From: Actinobacteria bacterium IMCC26256 | GTDB taxonomy: Bacteria; Actinomycetota; Acidimicrobiia; IMCC26256 | Assembly (NCBI GenBank): GCA_001023575.1 | Contig: CP011489.1 | Span: 1,425,001-1,489,000, forward strand | Length of the DNA: 64,000 bases | Reading direction: 5' to 3' | Shown: positions 1-8,571 of the stretch, piece after piece | How the letters are laid out: each line of letters begins with the position of its first letter | Numbering within the stretch: position 1 is the stretch's first letter | The notes under the pieces: model-generated | Told to the model about the DNA's origin: nothing | What the model saw: the letters and a program-made list of their open reading frames with translations, nothing else | Databases searched by the model: none | Position numbers and translations under genes: made by a program

Positions 1-791
1 CAGCCGAGGACGCAACACTCAATGCCAAGCTGATCATGGAGCATGCTGGAGTCACAACGGTTGAGGAGCTCCAAGCTCTCCCGGTTCAGTCGCTGCTTGA
101 TGCCCAGATGTTGCTTATGTCTGGCGGTCGACTAGATATGCCATTCACTCCGGTAATCGACAACGACATGCTCCCCGATGCTCCTCTTGTTGGAGTTCGA
201 AAAGGCCTTGGAGATGTAAAACTCCTCACTGGATCCACGCGCGAAGAGTTCGCCCTATTCGCTCTCATGGACCCACGAATAGCAACCATTACGCGCGAAG
301 AAGTGTTAGAGGAAGCCTCAAAGACAGTGGGGAGTAACGCCGAAGCGATGCTCTCCGCATATGAGGCTGCGCGCCCAGAAGCAACTACGACTGACATCTT
401 GATCGCTTACATGACCGATCAAATGTTTCGTCTACCGGTCATTCGTATGGCAGAAGCACAGGCAGCACAGGGACGCGAGGCATGGATGTACTGGTTCACA
501 TGGTCGAGCCCTGCGTTCGGTGGAATTCTCAAGTCTTGCCATGCGCTCGAGATTCCGTTCGTGTTCGACAATCTCGATGCCTTCGAGATGTTGATCGGAA
601 CCGGAGACGACCGTCAAGGCCTTGCGGATTTGATGCAGGCGGCATGGGTTCGCTTTGCTCACGAGGGCAACCCTGGATGGGACTCCTACACGGAGGAGAC
701 TCGCTCCACAATGCGGTTCGACTCAACTGATGCTGGAGTCATAAACGACCCACACAGCAGCGAGCGCGAGATGTGGGCCGGGCGCGCGTAG
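1..791 (+). CDS. Carboxylesterase type B, C-terminal part (5' end outside window)
   Basis: The reading frame is open from the left edge (codons in frame with position 3), so this is the C-terminal half or so of a longer protein; no start is visible. It matches the C-terminal region of type B carboxylesterases (alpha/beta hydrolases). The TGSTREEF segment resembles the region carrying the catalytic acid, and SCHALEIPFVF matches the conserved catalytic-His segment that precedes Glu-hydrophobic-Phe in this family. The tail W.RFAHEGNPGW is also typical. The nucleophile Ser would lie upstream of the window. The likely role is hydrolysis of carboxylic esters; the substrate cannot be inferred. Confidence 0.85.
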   Translation, partial: AEDATLNAKLIMEHAGVTTVEELQALPVQSLLDAQMLLMSGGRLDMPFTPVIDNDMLPDAPLVGVRKGLGDVKLLTGSTREEFALFALMDPRIATITREEVLEEASKTVGSNAEAMLSAYEAARPEATTTDILIAYMTDQMFRLPVIRMAEAQAAQGREAWMYWFTWSSPAFGGILKSCHALEIPFVFDNLDAFEMLIGTGDDRQGLADLMQAAWVRFAHEGNPGWDSYTEETRSTMRFDSTDAGVINDPHSSEREMWAGRA

Positions 792-869
792 GGCTACTAG
801 TAGCGGCAAACTAGCTGAGCTAGGGATTTCATTCCGCTCCTTCTTCCCTGTCACACCCCCCTGTTAGAG

Positions 870-885
870 TCGAACATATGTTCGA
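870..885 (+). promoter_or_regulatory. LexA (SOS) box overlapping start codon of HNH gene
   Basis: TCGAACATATGTTCGA is a perfect 16-bp palindrome matching the actinobacterial/Gram-positive LexA consensus CGAAC-N4-GTTCG. The ATG at 878 is in its centre. A -10-like TAGAGT (865-870) sits exactly 7 nt before that ATG, so the transcript probably begins at the start codon and LexA would cover both the promoter and the translation start. Confidence 0.85.
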
Positions 886-2053
886 TAAACTCAACGAAGC
901 CTTTTCTCACCTAATCGATTGCGTTACTCGCGTTGATGTTGAGACGATTGATGGCAAGGGCGCGGCTCGCCTAGTTGGTATTGCTGACGGGATCCGCCGC
1001 TGTGGAGACTCGCTCCGCACTGTTGCGGTTGGCCAGGTAGAGCGCACGAATGGTTGGAAAGGTGAAGGCGCTAGGAGCATCTCCGAGTGGCTAGCCACCG
1101 AGACAGACTGTGCCCAATATGAAGCCCAGTCTGTAGTGATCCTCGCTAACCAGCTCCAGCATTTGCCGACTACTCAGGCAGCCTTGCTCTCTGGCGTGCT
1201 CTCCAACGCGCAGGCAGTCGAGGTCGCACGAGGTGCGATAGTGGCCCCGAATACGGAGTCTCAGCTCTTAAATCTCGCAAAACATGTAACGGTGCGCGAT
1301 CTGCGCGATGCAACAGCGCGCGTAATTGCAGGGGCCACCGATGAGGCCGCACGCCACAAGCAGATACATAAAACACGTTTCTTAAAATCGTGGAGAGACC
1401 CTGATGGTGCCTTCATCATCAAAGGGCGCATGACGGTTGCTAATGGCGCAATTGTGATGGCTGCACTCAAACCACTCCAAGACGAGATCTTTAACGCAGC
1501 ACGCAAGAGTGGTAATCATGAAAGGCCAGAGGCCTATGCCGCAGACGCGCTACTCGAACTCTGCACTGCAGAAAGCGCGATTGCGGCAAAACCAGCCCGC
1601 GCAAATGCCGTGATGAATATTCGCATCGACATGGCATCTCTCAAGCGTGGACATACCGAGAACGGAGAAGTCTGCGAGATCGCCGGCGTTGGGCCAATAC
1701 CTGTCGCTACCGCTACTGCGCACTTAGGCGAGGCATTCTTAAAGCTGCTCGTGATGGATGGCACAGACATACGAACAATCGCTCACATGGGGCGCTCAAT
1801 ACCAGCAAAACTCCGCACCGGACTCGAGGAGCGCGACCGAGTCTGTCAAGTCCCGACATGCGACATGAACATCGGCCTCGAGATCGATCACATCATCCCC
1901 TTCGCGGAGGGTGGTGCTACAAGCTTTGAGAACCTCGTGCGCCTCTGTAAACGGCATCACCTCCAAAAAACGCATGATGGTTATCGCTTAGAGGCAATCG
2001 ACGCCTCAAAGGGCGCGCCCTGGAGATGGAGGCCACCACCGGATACTTCCTAA
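878..2053 (+). CDS. DUF222 / HNH endonuclease, 13E12 repeat family (copy 1)
   Basis: The protein has 391 aa. The N-terminal two thirds is the DUF222 region of actinobacterial 13E12 proteins and the C-terminus is an HNH nuclease module. It has C323-x4-C328, the DH pair at 337-338, an Asn near 352, and C357 followed by H360-H361. A metal-dependent nuclease is expected; the biological role of this family is unknown. The paralogue at 61352-62608 is closely similar along its length, apart from an insertion near residue 230 and the C-terminal tail. The start is fixed by the -10 box and by the conserved leader shared with the paralogue. A perfect LexA box spans the start, so expression should follow DNA damage, as reported for mycobacterial 13E12 genes. 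Confidence 0.9.
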   Translation: MFDKLNEAFSHLIDCVTRVDVETIDGKGAARLVGIADGIRRCGDSLRTVAVGQVERTNGWKGEGARSISEWLATETDCAQYEAQSVVILANQLQHLPTTQAALLSGVLSNAQAVEVARGAIVAPNTESQLLNLAKHVTVRDLRDATARVIAGATDEAARHKQIHKTRFLKSWRDPDGAFIIKGRMTVANGAIVMAALKPLQDEIFNAARKSGNHERPEAYAADALLELCTAESAIAAKPARANAVMNIRIDMASLKRGHTENGEVCEIAGVGPIPVATATAHLGEAFLKLLVMDGTDIRTIAHMGRSIPAKLRTGLEERDRVCQVPTCDMNIGLEIDHIIPFAEGGATSFENLVRLCKRHHLQKTHDGYRLEAIDASKGAPWRWRPPPDTS

Positions 2054-2073
2054 ATAGCTACTGCACTACCGGA

Positions 2074-2850
2074 CTACTGGACTACTGATCCACCATCTAC
2101 TGCCAGTGCATGCCCAACTACAAAAGAAGAAGCATCACTGCAGAGCCAGAGAATCGCAGCAGCAATCTCCTCAGGGAGCCCTAAGCGCCCTAGCGGAACC
2201 CCTGCCACCATCATCTTCTCAATCTTCGGGCTGCCCTTCATATAAGACTCGAGCATCGCAGTTCGCGTGCTACCCGGGCATACGGCATTGACGCGAACCC
2301 CAACAGGGGCGTACTCGAGAGCAGATGCTTTGGTTAGTCCTACAACTCCATGCTTGCTAGCGACATAGGCAGGGAGACCAGGGAATCCAACTAGGCCTGC
2401 ACCGGATGCAACGTTAACGATTGCGCCTTTACCCGCAGCTTCCATGATCGGCAACTCCGCACGTAGACAGTGGAACACGCCGTCGAGGTTTATCCCGACA
2501 GTCTTATGCCAATCCGCTATGTCGTACTCCCCTGTGCGGCCACCCTTGCCTGTAGTTCCAGCATTATTGACTGCGAAATCAAGCGACCCAAAAGCAGCCA
2601 CACACCCTGAGACCATTGCGCCTACTTGCTCGGGGTTAGTGACGTCCGTTTTTAGAAATAGTGCCTGGCCCCCGACTGATCGAACCAACTCTGCAGTCTC
2701 TTCGCCTGCCTCCTCATCGATATCTGCAAGCACAAGGCTTGCACCTAACTCCGCGAATGCAATTGCTGCTGCGCGCCCTAGCCCCGAGGAGGACCCGGTA
2801 ATTACTCCAGCACGGCTAGAGAACTCACTGGCCATTCCATCGCTGCTCAT
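2074..2850 (-). CDS. Short-chain dehydrogenase/reductase
   Basis: The protein has 258 aa, the usual length for classical SDR enzymes. It shows the Rossmann glycine motif TGSSSGLG (18-25), NNAG (95-98), catalytic S149 and Y162-x3-K166, and the PG motif after the active site. Asp at the end of the second strand (LADID) suggests a preference for NAD(H). The reaction is oxidation or reduction of a hydroxyl/keto group; the substrate is unknown. Its start overlaps the stop of the upstream SDR gene by 4 nt (ATGA type), so the two are translationally coupled. M6 is an alternative start. Confidence 0.9.
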   Translation of the reverse strand: MSSDGMASEFSSRAGVITGSSSGLGRAAAIAFAELGASLVLADIDEEAGEETAELVRSVGGQALFLKTDVTNPEQVGAMVSGCVAAFGSLDFAVNNAGTTGKGGRTGEYDIADWHKTVGINLDGVFHCLRAELPIMEAAGKGAIVNVASGAGLVGFPGLPAYVASKHGVVGLTKASALEYAPVGVRVNAVCPGSTRTAMLESYMKGSPKIEKMMVAGVPLGRLGLPEEIAAAILWLCSDASSFVVGHALAVDGGSVVQ

Positions 2851-3629
2851 CCGAAGTACTCCCCACCGTTTACATCTAGTGATTGTCCAGTAATCATCCG
2901 AGACATCCCGGAGGCAAAGAAGAGAATCGCCTCTGCTATGTCCTCCTGTGGCGGAACCTCACCGAGGGGAATCTCGCGAGTTATCTCTGCGATTACCTCT
3001 TCTTTAGAGATAGATCGGGACTGGCTCTGCCAGTCAACATACATCTGCACGTTTGGTCCCCAGATCCAACCGGGTACCACTGCATTTACACGAATCTTGT
3101 CCACGGCGAACTCTGATGCGAGGGACTTAGTAGCAACCAGAAGCGCGCCCTTAGATGCTGCATAACCGGCCTCTGCATCGCGAATCTTCCTTGCGCTCAT
3201 CGAGGCAACCATTACAACCGAGCCAGCACCGCGTTCACGCATGTACGGAAGTGCAGACTTGGTGAGGTTCATCGCACCAAAGAAATTAACCTCAAAAATT
3301 TTGTGCCAGGTATTCATGTTGGCATCCTCAAAGCGCGTGAATGTATCCCCACGGAATGCGCTGTTAACCACGATATCGATGCCGCCCAAAACGCTCTTAG
3401 CCTCAGCGCAGATTTTTTCGCAGGCCTCAACATCAACCACATCGGTTGGTACTCCGATTGCTTTAACTCCAAGGGCCTCTACCTCTGCGACGATCTCGCT
3501 GAGTCTCTCCTCGTTGCGTGCAGCCAAAGCTAGGGATGCTCCCTCGCGGGCGAAAGCTAGGGCCGTTGCTCGCCCGAGCCCTGGGCCTACTCCAGAGATG
3601 ACTGCTACCTTGCCGTCTAATAAACCCAT
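2847..3629 (-). CDS. Short-chain dehydrogenase/reductase, first gene of SDR pair
   Basis: The protein has 260 aa and a classical SDR fold: glycine motif SGVGPGLG (12-19), S143, Y156-x3-K160. The NNAG motif is altered to NSAF (89-92), so the Asn that stabilises the central sheet is kept while the AG pair is lost. It is followed with a 4-nt overlap by a second SDR, and the two probably act on the same or consecutive substrates. About 210 bp of non-coding DNA lies between this start and the divergent EthD gene and should contain both promoters. Confidence 0.88.
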   Translation of the reverse strand: MGLLDGKVAVISGVGPGLGRATALAFAREGASLALAARNEERLSEIVAEVEALGVKAIGVPTDVVDVEACEKICAEAKSVLGGIDIVVNSAFRGDTFTRFEDANMNTWHKIFEVNFFGAMNLTKSALPYMRERGAGSVVMVASMSARKIRDAEAGYAASKGALLVATKSLASEFAVDKIRVNAVVPGWIWGPNVQMYVDWQSQSRSISKEEVIAEITREIPLGEVPPQEDIAEAILFFASGMSRMITGQSLDVNGGEYFG

Positions 3630-3838
3630 TATCTAAATCCTTATCCCTAGATGGCCTCTCTTCGAGAAGTGCCTCAAAGAAAATCACCAAACATTTAGGC
3701 CACAAACATAGCGTTGGGGCTCCGGTATCTGTCAGGGTGTCAGGCGCAGAGGGTCAGTGCCAACTTTGCCCGTAAAATATTGAGCGCCTTTTACCTAAAG
3801 TCATCTCAAAATCGCAGTCGTTAGATAGGGAGTTATAG

Positions 3839-4555
3839 ATGTTTAAGGTCATTGCCTTTGTAAAACGTGCCGACGGTCTTGAGATTGAGGAGTTTCACGA
3901 GCGCTGGCGCGGCCGCCATGCCGAACTAATCGCAGCAAGCCCAGCAGCCAAGGGTCTGGTTCGATATGAGCAGAGTCACCGCTCACTTCGGGATTATGAG
4001 CGAGAGGACTGCCCCTTTGATGGGATGGCGACACAGTGGTACGAATCCTGGGATGCCTTCATTGATATGTACTCAGATACCGAGTACCAAGCGACGGTCG
4101 GCGCAGACGAGAACGACCTCTTCGATCAGCAGGCGCTCGTAGCTGTCTTTACCGAGGTAGAGGATGTCATCGTGGAACGCCCCGCTGGTCTAACTGCGCC
4201 GTATACGCGCCTCTGCTGCGCAGTGCGGCGCAAGCCTGGTATGGAGATCGAGGAGTTTCATACTTACTGGCTTGAGCAGCACGGTCCGCTCAATCGTGAC
4301 GACGCTGATATTCGTAAGTTCTTTCTGGCATATGAGCAGAACCACCGCATGCGCTCCGATTACGCGCGTAAGGACTGCGATGTAGATGGAGTAACAATCC
4401 AGACCTTCGCGAGTGCTCGCGACTTCTACGCAATGGCGCTCGACCCGATCTATGCAGAGCGCATAAACCCCGACGAGTTGAAGTTCTTGGCACGCGACAA
4501 CCTCATCTGGCTATTGACCGATGCCGAGGAAGTAATCCTTGACCGACGTGGCTAG
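3839..4555 (+). CDS. Tandem EthD-domain protein
   Basis: The protein has 238 aa made of two similar halves, each an EthD-type dimeric alpha-beta barrel unit: IEEFHERWRGRHAELI near residue 17 and IEEFHTYWLEQHGPLN near 140. EthD proteins are small, usually single-domain proteins linked to ether or aromatic degradation. Here one chain carries two units, which may build an intramolecular version of the usual dimer. The start is supported by AGGGAG 7 nt upstream. It converges on the LLM gene with no spacer between the two stop codons. Context is catabolic; no reaction can be assigned. Confidence 0.8.
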   Translation: MFKVIAFVKRADGLEIEEFHERWRGRHAELIAASPAAKGLVRYEQSHRSLRDYEREDCPFDGMATQWYESWDAFIDMYSDTEYQATVGADENDLFDQQALVAVFTEVEDVIVERPAGLTAPYTRLCCAVRRKPGMEIEEFHTYWLEQHGPLNRDDADIRKFFLAYEQNHRMRSDYARKDCDVDGVTIQTFASARDFYAMALDPIYAERINPDELKFLARDNLIWLLTDAEEVILDRRG

Positions 4556-5593
4556 TTAAAGGCAGAGTTCTGCCATAGTGCGGAGCGTGTTCTCGTCTCC
4601 GTATAGAAGAATCTGAGTGACGCATGATTCTCGCCACATCTCAAGGTCGTCGCGAATCTTCTCTTTGGGGCCGATTAGTGCAGTCTCCTCAATAAGCGAG
4701 AGCGGGACCATGGCTGCAGCCTCGTCCTTCTTACCCTCAAGGTAGAGCTCCTGAATCTTCTTCGCTTCACCCTCGTAGCCCATACGCCCAAAGACATTGG
4801 CGTGGAAGTTCATGTCGCGCGCACCCATGCCGCCGATGTAGAGAGCAAGAACTGGCCGAAGGAACGACGCCGCCTCCTCAACATTGTCGTGAATAATTAT
4901 GGGGACTGTCGCGGCAACCTCAAAATTATCGATGCTGCGTCGTGCCCCGGGTCGACTAAACCCTTCGTTCAGCGCTGCGCGATAGAAGTCATCTGCCTTT
5001 GGCGAGAAGTAGATCGAGAGCCAACCATCTGCGATCTCAGCGGTTAGCGCAACATTCTTTGGCCCCTCAGATGCAAGGTAGATCGGTAGGTCCTCGCGAA
5101 GTGGGTGTGTAATAGAGCGCACTGCTTTGCCATAACCAGTACCACCCTCCACAGGCAGTTTGTAGTGCTCACCGTCGTACACAAGGGGCTCATCGCGCTT
5201 GAGAATCTTTCGGATTATCTCTACATACTCACGAGTTCGCGCAAGAGGCTTTGCATACTCCTGCCCATACCAACCCTCAACTACCTGCGGGCCCGATGCA
5301 CCGAGACCAAGAATGAAGCGTCCATTTGTTAAGTGATCCATCGTGATGGCGGCCATAGCCATAGCGGTAGGTGTGCGCGCAGAAATTTGAGCGATTGATG
5401 TACCTAGTTGAAGGCGTTTAGTACCAGCACCCCACCATGCGAGCGGGGTAAGCGCATCCGAGCCGTATGCCTCAGCGGTCCAAGCACTCTCGTAGCCAAG
5501 GTCCTCCGCCAACGCGAGAAGCTCCGGTACTCCTGTGGGCGGACCTGCTCCCCAGTACCCAATCATGAATCCGAGTTTGAGTTGCTTAGACAT
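4556..5593 (-). CDS. LLM-class F420-dependent oxidoreductase
   Basis: The protein has 345 aa with the luciferase-like TIM barrel. Features include the N-terminal strand KLGFMIGYW, the segment LGTSIAQISARTPTAMAMAA with the cofactor-region turn, and FILGLGASGPQVVEGWYG, which is typical of F420-using members of the LLM superfamily. The probable cofactor is F420 rather than FMN, as in most actinobacterial relatives. GAGG-type Shine-Dalgarno sequence lies 8 nt before the ATG. It is followed on the same strand, after a gap, by nothing closely coupled; the second LLM gene lies upstream. Confidence 0.85.
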   Translation of the reverse strand: MSKQLKLGFMIGYWGAGPPTGVPELLALAEDLGYESAWTAEAYGSDALTPLAWWGAGTKRLQLGTSIAQISARTPTAMAMAAITMDHLTNGRFILGLGASGPQVVEGWYGQEYAKPLARTREYVEIIRKILKRDEPLVYDGEHYKLPVEGGTGYGKAVRSITHPLREDLPIYLASEGPKNVALTAEIADGWLSIYFSPKADDFYRAALNEGFSRPGARRSIDNFEVAATVPIIIHDNVEEAASFLRPVLALYIGGMGARDMNFHANVFGRMGYEGEAKKIQELYLEGKKDEAAAMVPLSLIEETALIGPKEKIRDDLEMWRESCVTQILLYGDENTLRTMAELCL

Positions 5594-5687
5594 TATTCAG
5601 GCCTCTTCATTCGTTGGGCGAGTAGTCATGGATAGTGGGGGTTCGGGGGAATTTTAGTTATAGAGAGCGATCGATACAAAAATATTA

Positions 5688-6566
5688 TTAGGCGATGGCA
5701 TCGAGTAGTCGGTCTATCTCAGATGGATCATTAGTAGTGGGAACCAATATGAATTCCTGACACCCAGCCTCTTCGAGCGCTGCCATGCGATCCTTAAGAA
5801 CGCCAGGGTCAGAGAGTATGCAGAGGTCAGCCATTGCAGCGGCAGCCTTGGGGCCGAAAGTAGATAGGTACTCAGAGGCATATGTATGGAGACGCTGAGG
5901 TGCGCCCGGGCCAAGAGCAAACCACGAAGACGTGGTGAGGAAAGGCTTGGTCTCTCGCCCTGCATCGCTCCAAGCTGCACGCACTGCTGCAAAGGTCGTA
6001 GCGACCTCATCTGCATCGGGGCCAAGGCTGAACCCCGCTAGGCCATCTGCCCATCTTGCACTGCGTGCAAGCGACTTTGGCCCCATCGATGCAGTCCACA
6101 GCGGCGGCCCTCCCTCTTGCACAGGAGCGGGGCCTATAGACGGGACTCCATCAATAACTTCCTCGCCTAGCCAGATTCGCTTCATCTGCTCAACCTGCTC
6201 ATCGAGTCGCTCAAAGCGTCGACGGAACGGTGTGCTCAGGGCTTCGTAATCCTGCTCGCGCCCACCTACTCCAACCCCGAGAGTAAACCTTCCGTCTGAG
6301 AGCACATCAATAGTTGCAGCCTGCTTAGCGATACGCACGGTGTCGTGTGTTGGCAATACTGCAATTGTCGCGATGATTCGAACGCGTTCCGTCGCAGCTG
6401 CAGCGAACGCGAGTGTGGCGACCATCTCATGACTATGAAAGGCGGTGCGCTCCCCTACAGCAATGCTTGAGAAAGGACCGTCATCAATTCGACGACACCA
6501 CTCGAGTGTTGTTTCTCGATCAGTCCCTGCAACAAAGGATGGAAGGGTAAGGGCAAGATCCATCAC
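5688..6566 (-). CDS. LLM-class F420-dependent oxidoreductase (second)
   Basis: The protein has 292 aa and a luciferase-like fold: TIAVLPTHDTVRIAKQAATIDVLSDGRFTLGVGVGGREQDYEAL is the hallmark region (shown here only as landmarks TIAVLPTHD and FTLGVGVGG). F420 dependence is inferred from the family. The first codon in the frame is GTG (6566-6564) and the next is ATG (6563-6561); either could start. The start region GTGATGGATCTT is duplicated 17 bp upstream, creating a decoy mini-frame that ends at once. It lies just downstream of an acyl-CoA dehydrogenase on the same strand (33-nt gap), so co-transcription is likely. Confidence 0.85.
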   Translation of the reverse strand: MMDLALTLPSFVAGTDRETTLEWCRRIDDGPFSSIAVGERTAFHSHEMVATLAFAAAATERVRIIATIAVLPTHDTVRIAKQAATIDVLSDGRFTLGVGVGGREQDYEALSTPFRRRFERLDEQVEQMKRIWLGEEVIDGVPSIGPAPVQEGGPPLWTASMGPKSLARSARWADGLAGFSLGPDADEVATTFAAVRAAWSDAGRETKPFLTTSSWFALGPGAPQRLHTYASEYLSTFGPKAAAAMADLCILSDPGVLKDRMAALEEAGCQEFILVPTTNDPSEIDRLLDAIA

Positions 6567-6584
6567 TATTTAAGATCCATCACT
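6555..6584. repeat. 17-bp tandem duplication of an LLM gene start region
   Basis: AAGATCCATCACT occurs at 6555-6567 and again at 6572-6584, a 17-bp period. On the minus strand this duplicates the start GTG-ATG-GAT-CTT, so the upstream copy reads Met-Asp-Leu-Lys then stop. Confidence 0.8.
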
Positions 6585-6599
6585 CTCAAGGGGTCGTCT

Positions 6600-7853
6600 C
6601 TAAGCGTTCTTTGGGGTCTCTTTGAAGGGCTTGCCCTTAAACGGGTCAGGCTCTTTGGGGAGCCCAAGTGCACGCTCGCCAATAATGTTGCGCTGCACTT
6701 GATCAGTGCCTCCGTAGATAGCAGGCCCTGGAGAGAATATGACCTGCTCCTGAACCACTCCGTCTGTGGGCGCATCATCTCCGTAGAGCATCATGTCTGG
6801 CCCCATGATGCTCGTTGCTACATCGCGGTGCAGCCTGAGCATGTCAGACATCATCAACTTTGCGACGTTGGGAAGGCCAATCGATACACCGCGCCCGCGC
6901 ATCCGAAGCGATGTATACCTACCGATCTGCTGAAGGATCCAGAGCTGGGCCAACCCCTGGCGCAGGACCGGGTCAGCATTCTTTTCTTTCTCCTTTGCAA
7001 TCCCAATCAATTGCCCAGCGAGTCCACCTTTACCGCCACCCCCGCCGGATCCACCACCACGCCTATTACCAATGTGATTAGTTACCGGAGTATCAAGATT
7101 CCCTGCGATCGGGCCGGGGAATGCTCCGCCCGCTGCGCCGCTCCCACCGCTACCGAGACCTGCACGCTCTGCGGCAAGAGTTGTGTTCGCAACCGCCCAA
7201 CCATTATTGAGGCCACCAAGGATGTCCGCATCACGAACGCGCGCTCCATCAATAAAGACCTCGTTGAAGAGTGCACGGCCAGTCATCTCTCGAAGGGGCC
7301 GGATCGTTACACCGGGCTGATCCATCTCAAATCGGAAATACGTGATACCCGCGTGCTTAGGCGCATCTGGATCGGTCCGAGCAATCAGCATCCCGAGGTT
7401 GGTTAACTGTGCTGTCGAGGTCCATACCTTCTGACCCTCAATAATCCACTCGTCCCCGTCCTTTGTTGCTTTGCATTGCATGCCGGCAAGGTCTGAGCCA
7501 GCCCCAGGCTCACTGAATAGCTGACACCAAGCGTCTCGTCCATCGAGAATGCGCAGCAACCAATCGTCCTTCTGCTCACGAGTTCCGTGGGAGACGATGG
7601 TTGGGGCGGTCAAGAGGTAGCCGAGACCAGCAGGGGGTCCGATGGCTCCAGCGTTGGCGAGTTCTTCGCTGACGATATTGGCAAGGCCGCGGTGATAGCC
7701 CTTGCCAAAATCCTCAACAGCGAATGTCGGGGCTGCGTAGCCAGAGAGCGCTAGCCGGCTCCACCACTCGGAGACGCTCAAAGTTTCATCCCAGTTATCA
7801 GCAAGCCAAGCGCGAACTTCGCTGCGTACTGAATCTGCTGTAGGTGCGCTCAT
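6600..7853 (-). CDS. Acyl-CoA dehydrogenase with glycine-rich insert
   Basis: The protein has 417 aa and the acyl-CoA dehydrogenase fold: FSEPGAGSDLAG in the substrate/FAD region, WIIEGQKVWTS, and the C-terminal IYGGTDQVQRNIIGER. It should oxidise an acyl-CoA alpha-beta bond with FAD and pass electrons to ETF (a fused EtfBA is at 45353-47203). After LAAERAGLGSG there is an insert of roughly 40 residues very rich in Gly, including RRGGGSGGGGGKGG, in the middle domain region before the C-terminal helical bundle. AGGAG lies 8 nt before the ATG. The LLM gene follows on the same strand. Confidence 0.9.
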   Translation of the reverse strand: MSAPTADSVRSEVRAWLADNWDETLSVSEWWSRLALSGYAAPTFAVEDFGKGYHRGLANIVSEELANAGAIGPPAGLGYLLTAPTIVSHGTREQKDDWLLRILDGRDAWCQLFSEPGAGSDLAGMQCKATKDGDEWIIEGQKVWTSTAQLTNLGMLIARTDPDAPKHAGITYFRFEMDQPGVTIRPLREMTGRALFNEVFIDGARVRDADILGGLNNGWAVANTTLAAERAGLGSGGSGAAGGAFPGPIAGNLDTPVTNHIGNRRGGGSGGGGGKGGLAGQLIGIAKEKEKNADPVLRQGLAQLWILQQIGRYTSLRMRGRGVSIGLPNVAKLMMSDMLRLHRDVATSIMGPDMMLYGDDAPTDGVVQEQVIFSPGPAIYGGTDQVQRNIIGERALGLPKEPDPFKGKPFKETPKNA

Positions 7854-7973
7854 CTGTAAATCTCCTAATTTGTTATCGGTATTTTTAATTGGTGCTGCAT
7901 TGAATTTGTGAAATCGTAAAAATTTAGTGAATCAAGTTTCGCAAGGATTCCCAATTCGATTTACCAAATAGGT

Positions 7974-8414
7974 TTATAGGCCTAGCAACTCAACTCCGCG
8001 CTCGATTGGACGCGCTATTACTGCCTTACTCCCTATTCGTAGGATGGGTCGCTGCATCAGTTCGGGGTGCTGAACCAATAGTCTCGAGATCGACGCCACC
8101 GTGACGTAGTCGTTCTTATCAAGCCCAAGTTCACCGAAGCGTTTGTCTTTTCGAACGACCTCAGATATATCGCCATCGAGCTGGGAAAGGAGCGCCTTGA
8201 TCTGAGGAGCATCGAGAGGGGTCTTCAGGTACTCAATGACCTCCACCTCAACTCCCCGTTCGGCTAAATCAGTGAGGAGGCGGCGAGAGGTACCACACGC
8301 TGGATTATGGAGAACCTCTGTCTTAGCCACAGGGTAAGACGCTACCGTTTCTAGACCATGACCGGCCATGTCAGGGCCAACTATTGACGAGAGTATTGAC
8401 GAGACTTCTGGCAT
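7974..8414 (-). CDS. ArsC/Spx-like, glutaredoxin-type arsenate reductase family protein
   Basis: The protein has 146 aa, against about 115-120 for the family. The redox loop is HNPACGTSRRLL, with the active Cys in the glutaredoxin-coupled ArsC position, and the C-terminus has LMQRPILRIGSKAVIARP with the conserved RP pairs. The family reduces arsenate with glutaredoxin/glutathione, although many actinobacterial members have unknown redox roles. About 30 residues precede the usual N-terminus. The upstream ATG is nevertheless supported by a promoter that puts transcription start at that codon; M16 is an alternative. It stands alone and is not near the arsR operon at 49-50 kb. Confidence 0.75.
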   Translation of the reverse strand: MPEVSSILSSIVGPDMAGHGLETVASYPVAKTEVLHNPACGTSRRLLTDLAERGVEVEVIEYLKTPLDAPQIKALLSQLDGDISEVVRKDKRFGELGLDKNDYVTVASISRLLVQHPELMQRPILRIGSKAVIARPIERGVELLGL

Positions 8415-8421
8415 GGCCTAG

Positions 8422-8450
8422 AAGCTAAGAATCAAGAAGAGAATCCCCAA
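8422..8450 (-). promoter_or_regulatory. Leaderless promoter of the ArsC-like gene
   Basis: On the minus strand TTGGGG (8450-8445) and TAGCTT (8427-8422) are separated by 17 nt, and 7 nt separate the -10 from the ATG at 8414. Transcription should start at or next to the A of the start codon. Confidence 0.6.
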
Positions 8451-8571
8451 GTTAATTCGCGTGAGTCTGAGCGTTAAATGGGATTCTTGTGCCTCTAGTC
8501 ACTAGGTTCGCTCGGCAGGGAGTACCCACGGAGTGGCTAATCTTTGGTTCTCACATACAGAGGAGCGGAAC

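Noticed and set aside
2060-2093. Short GGACTACT direct repeats after HNH copy 1, possible insertion scar
   Set aside because: The repeats are 8 bp and adjacent, with no matching copy at the other end of the gene or at the second HNH gene; too weak to call.
6699-7406. 235-aa open frame on the plus strand
   Set aside because: It runs antisense to the acyl-CoA dehydrogenase gene and has no family features.
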